Shown piece by piece: positions 24,563 through 32,317 of a stretch of 64,000 nucleotides of DNA. The translations under genes were made by a program, and so were the position numbers. The DNA is taken from positions 344,001 through 408,000 of the forward strand of contig NZ_CP016538.2 of NCBI RefSeq assembly GCF_001687625.2, written 5' to 3'. The first letter of the stretch is position 1; each line of letters begins with the position of its first letter. Below the pieces are notes generated by a model that was not told where the DNA came from, made no database searches, and saw nothing but the letters and a program-made list of their open reading frames with translations. The stretch is from Planococcus maritimus. GTDB taxonomy: Bacteria; Bacillota; Bacilli; Bacillales_A; Planococcaceae.

Positions 24563-25318
24563 ATGGCAGAGAAGAAAAATGTTTCTAGACGCGATTTCCT
24601 GAAAACGTCGGGGATTGCGGCAGGCGCTCTCGTCGGTGGAGGAATCATTGGTGGAGTAATCGGTGCAAATACACGTCAGGACACGGCATCCACAAGCGGT
24701 GGAGAGGCTGGGCACAGTGGCGGCGGTGGAACAACCGAAGCGGTACGCGGCTTGCAGTTTTTCAAAAACCAACAGGAGTTTGCCGTATTGCAGCAAGCGA
24801 CCGAGCGGATTTTCCCGGAGGATGATCTAGGACCAGGCGCAATCGGTCTTGGAGTGCCATTCTTTATCGATCATCAACTTGCCGGAAGCTATGGCGAGAA
24901 CTCAAAAGAATACATGCAGGCACCCTTTGAGGAAGGTGAAGCCACTCAAGGCTATCAAAGCCGTTTGAAACGCAATGAATTGTTCAGACAAGGCTTGCAA
25001 AAAATGCAGCAAGAAGCACAAAGCCGTTTTGAAGCGAATTTTGTCGACTTAGAAGGCGAGCAAATGGATGAAATCCTGACAGCTTTCCAAGATGACGAAG
25101 TGGACATGCAAGGGGCCAACGCCCAATTCTTTTTCCGCCTGCTTCGCCAGGCAACATTGAACGGCGCTTATGCCGATCCAATCTACGGAGGTAACCAAAA
25201 CATGGAAGCTTGGCGCATGAAAGGATTCCCTGGACACCAGGCAGCTTACATCAATGACATCGAAAGTGAAGACTTTGCGGAAATCGAACCGCACTCAGTA
25301 GGAGATATGCTGAGCTAA
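24563..25318 (+). CDS. Gluconate 2-dehydrogenase subunit 3 family protein with Tat signal
   Basis: A 251-residue protein with a twin-arginine signal: SRRDFLK (8-14), a glycine/alanine-rich hydrophobic stretch to about residue 37, then a Ser/Gly-rich linker. The mature domain (about 70-225) has the gluconate 2-dehydrogenase subunit 3 pattern (ATERIFPEDDLGPGA, YADPIYGGNQNMEAWRMKGFPG). This small subunit stabilises and exports the GMC flavoprotein subunit encoded next. The same operon encodes TatA and TatC. Confidence 0.9.
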   Translation: MAEKKNVSRRDFLKTSGIAAGALVGGGIIGGVIGANTRQDTASTSGGEAGHSGGGGTTEAVRGLQFFKNQQEFAVLQQATERIFPEDDLGPGAIGLGVPFFIDHQLAGSYGENSKEYMQAPFEEGEATQGYQSRLKRNELFRQGLQKMQQEAQSRFEANFVDLEGEQMDEILTAFQDDEVDMQGANAQFFFRLLRQATLNGAYADPIYGGNQNMEAWRMKGFPGHQAAYINDIESEDFAEIEPHSVGDMLS

Positions 25319-25338
25319 CATAAAAAGGGGGAGTACGT

Positions 25339-27051
25339 ATGGCAACAACACTGGATAAAGTGGATGTAGTGACGGTTGGCGTCGGTTGGACTGGCGGCAT
25401 TATCGCTGCGGAATGTGCGAAAGAAGGACTGAAAGTCATGGGGCTTGAACGCGGGAAAGAGCGGTCGACCGAAGATTATTCAATGGTCCATGATGAATAC
25501 CGCTATGCAATTCGCTACGAATTGATGCAGGATTTATCAAAAGAAACGATTACATTCCGCAACTCTAGAAACCAGAAGGCCTTGCCAATGCGGCAATTGG
25601 GCTCTTTCCTTTTAGGAGAAGGCCTGGGTGGTGCAGGGACGCACTGGAATGGGCAAACTTGGCGATTCTTGCCGTATGATTTTGAAATTAAGTCCATGAC
25701 GGACGCAAAATACGGTGCCAATAAATTATCTGCAGAGTATACGCTGCAGGATTGGGGCATCACGTATGATGAACTGGAGCCATACTTCGACAAATTCGAA
25801 AAAACAGCAGGCATTTCGGGTGAAGACAAAAACCCATTCTGGGGCAAGCGTTCTTCTGAGTACCCGACGCCAGCCATGAAAAAAACGCCATTGCTCTCCA
25901 AATTCGAAACAGCTACTAGCAATCTCGGCTATACACCGTTCATGATGCCTTCCGCCAACTTGTCGGAAGCTTATGAAAATCCGGATGGCCAACAAATTGG
26001 CGCTTGCCAATATTGCGGGTTCTGTGAGCGTTTCGGCTGTGAATACGGGGCGAAGACGTCACCTGAAATCACCGTTGTACCCGCTGCACGTGAAACAGGG
26101 AATTACGACATCCGCTTTAACTCAAACGTAGTGGAAGTGATGAAAGAAGGCGATCGTGTAACGGGCGTGCGCTTTATTGACACGGTAACGTTTGAAGAGT
26201 TTATCCAACCGGCGGAAGTGGTTGTACTGACAAGCTACGTCATGAATAACGCCAAGCTCCTAATGGTTTCGGAAATTGGCCAAATGTACGATCCTGAAAC
26301 CGGTCAAGGGTCGCTTGGGAAAAACTATGCCTACCAGATTCTTCCGGGAGCTTCTGGCTTCTTCGAAGACCAGATGAATGTCTTTATGGGAGCTGGCGCA
26401 CTCGGTATGACCATTGATGATTTCAATGGCGACGCTTTCGACCATAGCGACCTTGACTTCATTCACGGCGGCAGTATTTCCATGACGCAGACCGGGGCTC
26501 GCCCGATTGCAACCAACCCGCTGCCACCGGATACACCGGCATGGGGTGCAGAGTTCAAGAAAGCATCCATCGAGAACTACACTCGCACATTGTCCGTAGG
26601 TTCACAAGGGGCATCGATCCCGCACCGCGACAATTATTTGACGCTCGATGGCACCTACAAAGATATTTATGGAATGCCTCTATTGCAATTGACGTATAAC
26701 TTTACCGACCAAGACCGGGCATTGCACAAATACATTACGGAAAGAACTTCTGAAATCATGCAGGAAATGGGAGCGAAAACGGTCGTCGGCAGATCGCCGA
26801 TTTCTGATTACGACATTGTTCCTTACCAAACGACACATAATACAGGCGGTACCATTATGGGTGGCGACCCAGCTACGAGCGTCGTCAATAATTACTTGCA
26901 GCATTGGGATATGGAAAACCTGTTTGTTGTAGGCGCTGGGAATTTCGCGCACAATGGCGGCTATAACCCGACCGGTACTGTAGGGGCATTGGCCTATCGT
27001 TGTGCAGAAGGCATCATTAAATACAGCAAAGATGGCGGTTCTTTAGTTTAA
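25339..27051 (+). CDS. GMC family dehydrogenase, large flavoprotein subunit
   Basis: A 570-residue FAD enzyme: dinucleotide motif GVGWTGG (14-20), GGAGTHWNGQTWRF, and the C-terminal catalytic pair H500 (TTHNTGG) and H538-N539 (FAHNGGYNP). A Cys cluster C223-x2-C226-x2-C229-x4-C234 matches the insert that in related sugar dehydrogenases holds an iron-sulfur cluster. It has no signal peptide of its own and likely crosses the membrane with the Tat-tagged subunit. It oxidises a sugar, sugar acid or polyol; the exact substrate is unknown. No cytochrome subunit is next to it, so the electron acceptor is unclear. Confidence 0.9.
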   Translation: MATTLDKVDVVTVGVGWTGGIIAAECAKEGLKVMGLERGKERSTEDYSMVHDEYRYAIRYELMQDLSKETITFRNSRNQKALPMRQLGSFLLGEGLGGAGTHWNGQTWRFLPYDFEIKSMTDAKYGANKLSAEYTLQDWGITYDELEPYFDKFEKTAGISGEDKNPFWGKRSSEYPTPAMKKTPLLSKFETATSNLGYTPFMMPSANLSEAYENPDGQQIGACQYCGFCERFGCEYGAKTSPEITVVPAARETGNYDIRFNSNVVEVMKEGDRVTGVRFIDTVTFEEFIQPAEVVVLTSYVMNNAKLLMVSEIGQMYDPETGQGSLGKNYAYQILPGASGFFEDQMNVFMGAGALGMTIDDFNGDAFDHSDLDFIHGGSISMTQTGARPIATNPLPPDTPAWGAEFKKASIENYTRTLSVGSQGASIPHRDNYLTLDGTYKDIYGMPLLQLTYNFTDQDRALHKYITERTSEIMQEMGAKTVVGRSPISDYDIVPYQTTHNTGGTIMGGDPATSVVNNYLQHWDMENLFVVGAGNFAHNGGYNPTGTVGALAYRCAEGIIKYSKDGGSLV

Positions 27052-27070
27052 TTCGTGAGGAGGAAAAGAT

Positions 27071-27298
27071 ATGGGTGGAATAGCTTCGATCGGTGTACCC
27101 GGCTTAATCATTATTTTGGTCATCGTGCTGATCATTTTCGGGCCTAAAAAATTGCCGGAAATCGGCGGAGCCGTTGGCAAAACTTTCGCGGAGTTCAAGC
27201 GTTCGACGAAAGGGCTAATGGACGACGATGAGGAAGACGACAAAGATAAGAAAGACAAAAAAGAAACAACCGAAACGAATAAAACCGAAAGTTTGTGA
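27071..27298 (+). CDS. tatA: Sec-independent translocase protein TatA
   Basis: A 75-residue protein with one N-terminal membrane helix, the hinge motif [10 protein letters not shown] (about 24-33), an amphipathic helix with AEFKRSTKG and a very acidic, lysine-rich tail. RBS GAGGAGG. Placed between the dehydrogenase and tatC, so it probably forms a minimal TatA-TatC translocase for that cargo. Confidence 0.95.
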   Translation: MGGIASIGVPGLIIILVIVLIIFGPKKLPEIGGAVGKTFAEFKRSTKGLMDDDEEDDKDKKDKKETTETNKTESL

Positions 27299-27308
27299 AG
27301 GTGGTTAA

Positions 27309-28199
27309 ATGGATCCGTACGGAGAAAACAAGCTGATTAGTCCCTTGCATAAAAAAAAGGCGAGCAAAGATCCGGCGGGACAGGAGCAGCAGAAAACCGA
27401 CTCCGAAACGGAACATGAAACCGGCGAGGTGTCGAAAAAGCCGAATTCAAGCGGAGGAGGGCAAAAACCTCCTGAAGAACCCGAAGACCGGATAGAGACC
27501 TTGGTCGATCATTTGGGGGATTTGCGAAAACAATTGATCAAAAGCGCTATTGTTTTCTTGTTTTTCCTGCTGCTCGTCTTTTCCACATTGAACTTCTGGT
27601 TCCCATATGTGGTGAAAGGCAATGAGTTGGTGATTCTTGGGCCTCTTGAAGTCGTGAAATTCTATACATCGATTTCGGCCACCATGGCGCTTGGTTTGTC
27701 ACTGCCGTTTTTGGTCCATTTTATCTGGCAGTTTGTTAAACCAGGGCTAGAGGAAACTGAAGCTAAATTTCTTGGCGTGTATTCGCCAGTCATGCTGCTA
27801 TTGTTCTTATTCGGCGTCGCTTTCGGCTATTTTATCGTCAACCCGCTAAGCTATCAATTCCTGATTGGCCTAGGCGCTGCGAATTTTGATGTGATGATTT
27901 CGGCAAACGAATACGTCCATTTCTTGATCATGACCACGATCCCGCTCGGTTTATTGTTCGAAATGCCTATCTTGGCTTTGTTTTTATCGTCAATCGGCGT
28001 CTTGACGTCTGTTTCGATGAAAAAAGTCCGGAAATGGTCCTATCTTGGATTGGCGATTGTTTCTGCCTTGATCACGCCACCAGATTTTCTCAGCCAGCTG
28101 CTGGTATTGGTTCCGATGGCTGGGCTTTACGAAGCCAGCATCTATATCGTGAAGAAAATGGAAGCACGTAACGAACGCATGGAAGATACGACTGTCTAA
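27309..28199 (+). CDS. tatC: Sec-independent translocase protein TatC with a long hydrophilic N-terminal extension
   Basis: A 296-residue protein. The TatC core begins at about residue 61 with RIETLVDHLGDLRKQL and has six helices, including FVKPGLEETEAK, the conserved loop that binds the twin-arginine signal region. The first 60 residues are charged and Pro/Gly/Ser-rich; ordinary TatC proteins have only a few residues there. ATG 27309 has GAAGGTGG upstream and lies 10 bases after tatA. Last gene of the dehydrogenase operon. Confidence 0.93.
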   Translation: MDPYGENKLISPLHKKKASKDPAGQEQQKTDSETEHETGEVSKKPNSSGGGQKPPEEPEDRIETLVDHLGDLRKQLIKSAIVFLFFLLLVFSTLNFWFPYVVKGNELVILGPLEVVKFYTSISATMALGLSLPFLVHFIWQFVKPGLEETEAKFLGVYSPVMLLLFLFGVAFGYFIVNPLSYQFLIGLGAANFDVMISANEYVHFLIMTTIPLGLLFEMPILALFLSSIGVLTSVSMKKVRKWSYLGLAIVSALITPPDFLSQLLVLVPMAGLYEASIYIVKKMEARNERMEDTTV

Positions 28200-28206
28200 T
28201 GGAAAG

Positions 28207-28258
28207 AAAAAGGGCTGCCCAAAACGTTATGACACGATTTGGTCCAGCCCTTTTCCTG
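28207..28258 (+). terminator. Terminator of the dehydrogenase-tat operon
   Basis: AAAAGGGCTG / CAGCCCTTTT with a long loop that can pair further (CAAA/TTTG). Confidence 0.75.
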
Positions 28259-28287
28259 TAATGCTTACTTTAAAGGAGGAAGCGGAT

Positions 28288-28755
28288 ATGCCAATGGAGA
28301 TCAGAGAAATCGAAGACTTGCGTGAAGTGGATGCGATGGGCCTTGTGGAAGAAAGTGAAGCGGAAGGATATCGTTTCTTGAGGAGACTCGTCGATCAATA
28401 CGAAGACGGCAGCAATCGCTTTGGCGAGCAAGGGGAAGTGTTGTATGGCGTATTTGATCCCCATGGAAAATTAGTCGCCATCGGTGGATTGAACCGGGAT
28501 CCTTACTCCACAAAAGAAGGGATTGGCAGGCTGAGACGCCTTTATATCGCGGACGCCGCAAGAAGAGAGGGACTTGGGACAAAGTTATTGCAAGCGATCA
28601 TTGACTTTGCCAAAGGACAATTCAGTGAGCTGGTGGTGCGGACAGATTCCGCTTCAGCAGACGCTTTTTACCGTGCAAATGGCTTTTCGGGAGATGTCGG
28701 TTTACCGGATGTTACGCATCGGCTCGTATTGGAGCAACACGCGACAAACAAATAG
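28288..28755 (+). CDS. GNAT family N-acetyltransferase
   Basis: A 155-residue GNAT domain: KLVAIGGLN strand, acetyl-CoA loop RREGLGTKLLQ (R-x-x-G-x-G/A type) and the C-terminal DAFYRANGFSG. I use ATG 28288, 7 bases after TAAAGGAGGA; the ATG at 28261 lies before that site and inside the terminator region. Substrate unknown. Confidence 0.85.
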   Translation: MPMEIREIEDLREVDAMGLVEESEAEGYRFLRRLVDQYEDGSNRFGEQGEVLYGVFDPHGKLVAIGGLNRDPYSTKEGIGRLRRLYIADAARREGLGTKLLQAIIDFAKGQFSELVVRTDSASADAFYRANGFSGDVGLPDVTHRLVLEQHATNK

Positions 28756-28909
28756 GCAGAGTTTGCAGTTTTCCGATTTTGACATCATTCTGCAGTAATT
28801 GATGGGCGAAAAGTCCGTTTTCTGAATCATCTTTTCTTGTACAATGGGAGTCGAGGGGCTGCCATGTCAGAGAAGGTGATTTTTTTAATTGGACAAGGGG
28901 AGGAAGACG

Positions 28910-29416
28910 ATGCGTAAAGTAATTGTCACGGCTTATGATGAAAGGTGGCAAGCAGCGTTTGAAGAAGCCGCTGCAGAAATCTGTGGAGTGCTCGAAGCCG
29001 GCTGCCTAGATGTGCAGCATATCGGCAGCACCGCAGTACCGGGACTTGCCGCTAAGCCAGTGATTGATGTGCTCATAGAAGTTGTGGATATAATGGCTGT
29101 CGATCGCTTTGAAGCAGAATTTCGAAAGCTTGGGTATCAAGCGAAAGGGGAGAATGGGCTGCCGGGCAGGCGCTATTTTGAACGAGGTGGCAACGAACGT
29201 ACGCATCACGTCCATTGTTATGAACAAGGCAATCCGGAAATTGTTCGCCATCTCGCCTTCCGGGATTTCTTGAAGGCCAATCCGCAAACTGCTGCAGCTT
29301 ATGGGGAGTTGAAGATGGAGTTAGCGAAACAATACCCGTTGAACATCGAACAATACATAAAAGGAAAACAAATGATGGTCGAGGAAATTGAGAAAAAAGC
29401 GATAGGAGCGATTTGA
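28910..29416 (+). CDS. GrpB family protein (UPF0157, nucleotidyltransferase fold)
   Basis: About 168 residues with the GrpB signature VQHIGSTAVPGLAAKPVIDVLIEV (about 34-57), which includes the GS-x-D-x-D-like strand of the nucleotidyltransferase fold, and HVHCYEQGNPEI. ATG 28910 is preceded by AAGGGGAGGA. A possible -10 TACAAT lies near 28840. It ends one base into the following Nudix start (TGATG), so the two are translationally coupled. Confidence 0.85.
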   Translation: MRKVIVTAYDERWQAAFEEAAAEICGVLEAGCLDVQHIGSTAVPGLAAKPVIDVLIEVVDIMAVDRFEAEFRKLGYQAKGENGLPGRRYFERGGNERTHHVHCYEQGNPEIVRHLAFRDFLKANPQTAAAYGELKMELAKQYPLNIEQYIKGKQMMVEEIEKKAIGAI

Positions 29417-29835
29417 TGGAAATGGCGAATTGGAAAGGCGCAGCTGGCGTCTGTGTAAATGAGCGTGATGAAATTTTATTGGTGCTGATGAAAGCACCGG
29501 AAGAAGACAGCAAATGGTCGGTTCCGGCAAGCGGCATAGAAGCTGGCGAAACACTCGAACAATGTTGTGAACGGGAATTTGAGGAAGTAACGGGACTGAC
29601 GGTCAAAGCAGGCGAACTCTTGAAAACACGGGATGGCAATTACGAAGATGCTGCCGTGTCCTTTGATTTGCATTATTTCCAGGTCGCTGTAGCAGGCGGT
29701 GAATTGGTGATTCCAAAAGGTGATTTTTTGATTGAGGACATTGCTTGGAAATCGGTGGAAGACATCGAAAAATTGGAACTGGCTTATCCGGATGATTTGG
29801 AGCTTTTCAAAAAACTTGTGGGCGCACGGCCTTAG
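29416..29835 (+). CDS. Nudix hydrolase
   Basis: A 139-residue Nudix protein; the Nudix box GIEAGETLEQCCEREFEEVTGL (G-x5-E-x7-R-E-x2-E-E-x-G pattern) starts at about residue 40. It hydrolyses a nucleoside-diphosphate-linked compound that cannot be named from sequence. ATG 29416 overlaps the grpB-like stop by one base, with AGGAG at 29404-29408. Confidence 0.88.
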   Translation: MEMANWKGAAGVCVNERDEILLVLMKAPEEDSKWSVPASGIEAGETLEQCCEREFEEVTGLTVKAGELLKTRDGNYEDAAVSFDLHYFQVAVAGGELVIPKGDFLIEDIAWKSVEDIEKLELAYPDDLELFKKLVGARP

Positions 29836-29898
29836 CAGGATTCAAAAACTGGGCCTGGGGTAAAGTAGAGAAAACGAAGCTTTCGGGAGGGCGATGGC

Positions 29899-30075
29899 AT
29901 GGACAAAGAACGAAAAGGGCAAGAAGGCGAGAAACTGCTGCCAGATATGGAAACGGTCCGTCATCAGCCGCGAGAGAAAGACGTGGATCCGATGCCAGAC
30001 AGGGAGTTGGAATACGAAGAAAATTCCAATGAAAAGTACCGTGACCGGACCCCTGACAACCATAACGATGACTAG
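29899..30075 (+). CDS. Small charged protein of 58 residues
   Basis: Open frame starting at ATG 29899 with CGGGAGGG 7 bases upstream and ending before a good terminator. The product is extremely hydrophilic (MDKERKGQEGEKLL... ending in PDNHNDD) with no membrane segment. Codon usage and the RBS-terminator frame make it credible, but I know no family. A weak SigB-like element (GATTCA-N13-GGGTAA) lies just upstream at about 29839-29863. Confidence 0.55.
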   Translation: MDKERKGQEGEKLLPDMETVRHQPREKDVDPMPDRELEYEENSNEKYRDRTPDNHNDD

Positions 30076-30083
30076 TACCAACG

Positions 30084-30110
30084 GCCGCTTGCAATAGAGC
30101 GGCATTTTTT
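30084..30110 (+). terminator. Intrinsic terminator
   Basis: GCCGCT / AGCGGC with an 8-base loop and ATTTTTT. Confidence 0.75.
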
Positions 30111-30171
30111 GCGTGGTCGGTGAATGGAATATCGTTTGAAGGCGATTCGTCAGAAAGATAGGGGGAGGCAT

Positions 30172-31122
30172 ATGACGAGACATCAATTTAAAGATGCAGT
30201 GTGGCAAGAAGAAAACGTGCTGGAGGCAGCGGATTTCCGCCAATTGCTCACAGAAAATCCGCGGCTGCAGCAATGGATCGATCAATCGAATAAATTGACC
30301 GTCAATCTACTGCATGCCGACACTTCTCAGCTCGGCAAGGAAATCTTATGGGGTTCATTGATTTACAAGCAAAGCCGCCTGGCCCGGGATGCCCAGGACG
30401 TCTTTCATTTTTATGTATCGGCAGAGCTATTGGTGACCAGCACGCTTGATTTCGAAGAAGACTCAGACATGCCAAGGCATTTGATGATCCAACAGATGGA
30501 CACTGCAGAATCGCCAATCGAAGTGATGATGATTTTACTTGGAGGCATGGTGGGTTCGGTGTTGCATAAAATTGACCGTTTTGAGGAGCGGCTCCATCAC
30601 TTGCTATGGAATATCAAAGAACATAACAACCGCAAAACCTTGGAAAGCATCGAAGAAGTGCGCCATGAAATCTTATTATGGAAGCATTTGATCATGGGAT
30701 TTCGTGAAATTATCATGGCAGTAGAGGAAACTTTTGGTGAAAACGTCTGGGATCGAAGAGAATACAAGCGGACATCCAAACGAATCGATCGCTGTGTCAT
30801 GCTTGTTGAATCCTACGAAGACGAAATTAACAATATGGTCGATATGGAAAATGTCGTCGCTAATTACCGGGGCAATGAAATCGTCAAAACACTCACCGTT
30901 TTGACCACTTTGTTTACACCGGTCATGGCGTGGGGCGCTTTATGGGGGATGAATTTCCAGGCCATGCCAGAGCTCGATTGGAGTTTTGGCTATGTGGCAG
31001 CTATATTGGTTATTGTCGCCTCTACGTTCTTATTGTATTTGTATTTCAAGCAAAAAGGATGGACAGGCGATATTCTCCGGTCTGCCGTTAGCAAGGATAA
31101 ACGAAAACAAAGGCAGGACTGA
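30172..31122 (+). CDS. corA: CorA family divalent-cation transporter
   Basis: About 316 residues: long soluble alpha/beta and helical N-terminal part, then two C-terminal helices with the signature GMN in ALWGMNFQAMPELDW (about residues 258-272). CorA channels carry Mg2+ or related ions as pentamers. GGGGGAGG at 30161-30168 favours ATG 30172, although the spacing is short; ATG 30124 would add 16 residues but has a poor site. The coding end forms the left arm of a terminator hairpin. Confidence 0.88.
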   Translation: MTRHQFKDAVWQEENVLEAADFRQLLTENPRLQQWIDQSNKLTVNLLHADTSQLGKEILWGSLIYKQSRLARDAQDVFHFYVSAELLVTSTLDFEEDSDMPRHLMIQQMDTAESPIEVMMILLGGMVGSVLHKIDRFEERLHHLLWNIKEHNNRKTLESIEEVRHEILLWKHLIMGFREIIMAVEETFGENVWDRREYKRTSKRIDRCVMLVESYEDEINNMVDMENVVANYRGNEIVKTLTVLTTLFTPVMAWGALWGMNFQAMPELDWSFGYVAAILVIVASTFLLYLYFKQKGWTGDILRSAVSKDKRKQRQD

Positions 31123-31140
31123 TGCCAGTCCTGCCTTTGT
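31107..31140 (+). terminator. Hairpin at the corA stop
   Basis: Perfect 14-bp stem ACAAAGGCAGGACT / AGTCCTGCCTTTGT spanning the stop codon. There is no long T-run after it, so it may act as a weaker terminator or 3' stabiliser. Repeat C begins three bases later. Confidence 0.65.
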
Positions 31141-31142
31141 CA

Positions 31143-31380
31143 GGTTGTCGAGAAAAGTGAAAAGTCGTATTTTCCGAAGCTTATCGCTCGCTTTCCGTGG
31201 GGCGGGTATCGAGCCTCCTCGTTACTTCGTTCCTGTGGGGTCTCTCAAACCCGCTAGGTCCCACAGGAAAGATAAGGTCGACCTACGGGAGACATTATCT
31301 TTGCGAAAGTAATGCGCAGCATTATTGAGCAGAAGGTTTTACGAGCGAACGCTTCTACAAATACTTAGAGAGTTCGTTGA
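31143..31380 (+). repeat. Dispersed repeat, family C, copy 1
   Basis: Begins GGTTGTCGAGAAA right after the corA hairpin, then CGAAGCTTATCGCTCGCTTTCC, a GAGCCTCCTCG...GGGGTCTC core and CACAGGAAAGATAAGG, to GAGAGTTCGTTGA. The reverse complement recurs at 36945-37242 with long near-identical blocks, so this is a large inverted repeat about 5.6 kb apart. It lies between convergent genes. Nothing coding is supported up to 31439. Confidence 0.82.
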
Positions 31381-31439
31381 TTTTTCATTGTGGAATAGTC
31401 TCACGCTCTTTTCATTAATAGAGGATAATAGATTTTTTC

Positions 31440-31751
31440 TCATTTAGGTTTATCTTTTTTCAATTCTTCTAGCAGTTCGGTGTAGCGATGCAAGTCGCGG
31501 TCATCGTATTTGCCGATATAATTGATTAACATCTCCTCCACGTCCCGCCGTTGCCGTTCGGCTGCGATGAGTTTTTCTTTCATCGACTGCTGTTTCCACA
31601 GGATGGTATCTTCCACGTCTTCCATTTTATTGAGCATATCGATTTCTGCGAGCAGTACCAATGCGGCATTCTTTTTTTCTTCATACTTCTTCAATGCCTT
31701 GTCAATTTTCCGTGTATCGTTCTCGTAGGTCATATTGGAATAGATCGACAT
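31440..31751 (-). CDS. Small helical coiled-coil protein, unknown function
   Basis: A 103-residue, highly charged, helical protein (repeated E/K with heptad-like leucines, residues 15-100). I start it at ATG 31751, 7 bases after GAGGAGGAG; a TTG two codons earlier is possible. No known family recognised. Confidence 0.65.
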   Translation of the reverse strand: MSIYSNMTYENDTRKIDKALKKYEEKKNAALVLLAEIDMLNKMEDVEDTILWKQQSMKEKLIAAERQRRDVEEMLINYIGKYDDRDLHRYTELLEELKKDKPK

Positions 31752-31858
31752 ATGCAAGCTCCTCCTCTGCCGTTTGTGCTTTTAGATTAACAGATATTAG
31801 AATATTCTGTCTATAAAATGTGGCAAAAAAGATGGCGCAAGCCTTTCTTCGCAATGGT

Positions 31859-32194
31859 TCACGAAGTGCTTTCCGCCGTCTCTGCAGGTTCTATCCAATT
31901 TTGGGACCAGCGCTCGATTTCCTTCATGACCGGCTGCAGCGAGGCGCCTTTTTCAGTCAGGGAATATTCGATCCGGACGGGAGTCTCGGGATAGACGGTA
32001 CGTTCGACCAACCCGTCTCCTTCTAGGTTTTTCAGCCGTTCAGAAAGGAGGCGGCCACTGATTCCGATTTCTTCAGTTAATTGGCCGAAGCGCTTGGGAT
32101 CATCCATCAATTGGTGGATGATTAACCCTGTCCAGCGTTGTCCTAATAAGGAGATAGCTGCTTCAAACCGTGGGCAAATTTCCGAGCTTTTCAT
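31859..32194 (-). CDS. HxlR/DUF24 family regulator, CatR/YodB-like
   Basis: A 111-residue winged-helix regulator: KRFGQLTEEIGISGRLLSERLKNLEGDGLVER and YSLTEKG are HxlR-family hallmarks. A cysteine at position 7 (SSEICPRF) matches the redox-sensing Cys6/Cys7 of YodB and CatR. It is divergent from a CatE-like dioxygenase gene, the known CatR target in B. subtilis, so it probably senses quinones or electrophiles and represses that gene. RBS AAAGGAG; longer in-frame starts run back into the promoter. Confidence 0.82.
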   Translation of the reverse strand: MKSSEICPRFEAAISLLGQRWTGLIIHQLMDDPKRFGQLTEEIGISGRLLSERLKNLEGDGLVERTVYPETPVRIEYSLTEKGASLQPVMKEIERWSQNWIEPAETAESTS

Positions 32195-32254
32195 GTTCAC
32201 CGCTCCTTTTTCTTCATAATAGCATATCTGCATGGGAATGAAAAAACAGTTGAC

Positions 32255-32299
32255 TTGACGTAACTTGGTTATTAAAATATAATCAGTTACAAATAGTAA
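32255..32299 (+). promoter_or_regulatory. catE-like promoter with HxlR-type operators
   Basis: TTGACG (32255-32260), 17-base spacer, TATAAT (32278-32283). GTAACT (32260-32265) and AGTTAC (32285-32290) form a wide inverted repeat around the spacer and -10. TTAC-N5-GTAA (32287-32299) lies at the expected start site and resembles the compact palindromes bound by YodB/CatR-type dimers. Confidence 0.65.
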
Positions 32300-32317
32300 G
32301 TGGTTGGAGGGGTTATC

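Noticed and set aside
30986..31312. 108-codon frame over the corA end and repeat C
   Set aside because: It overlaps corA in another frame and continues into the repeat; corA frame and codon pattern are clearly the real ones.
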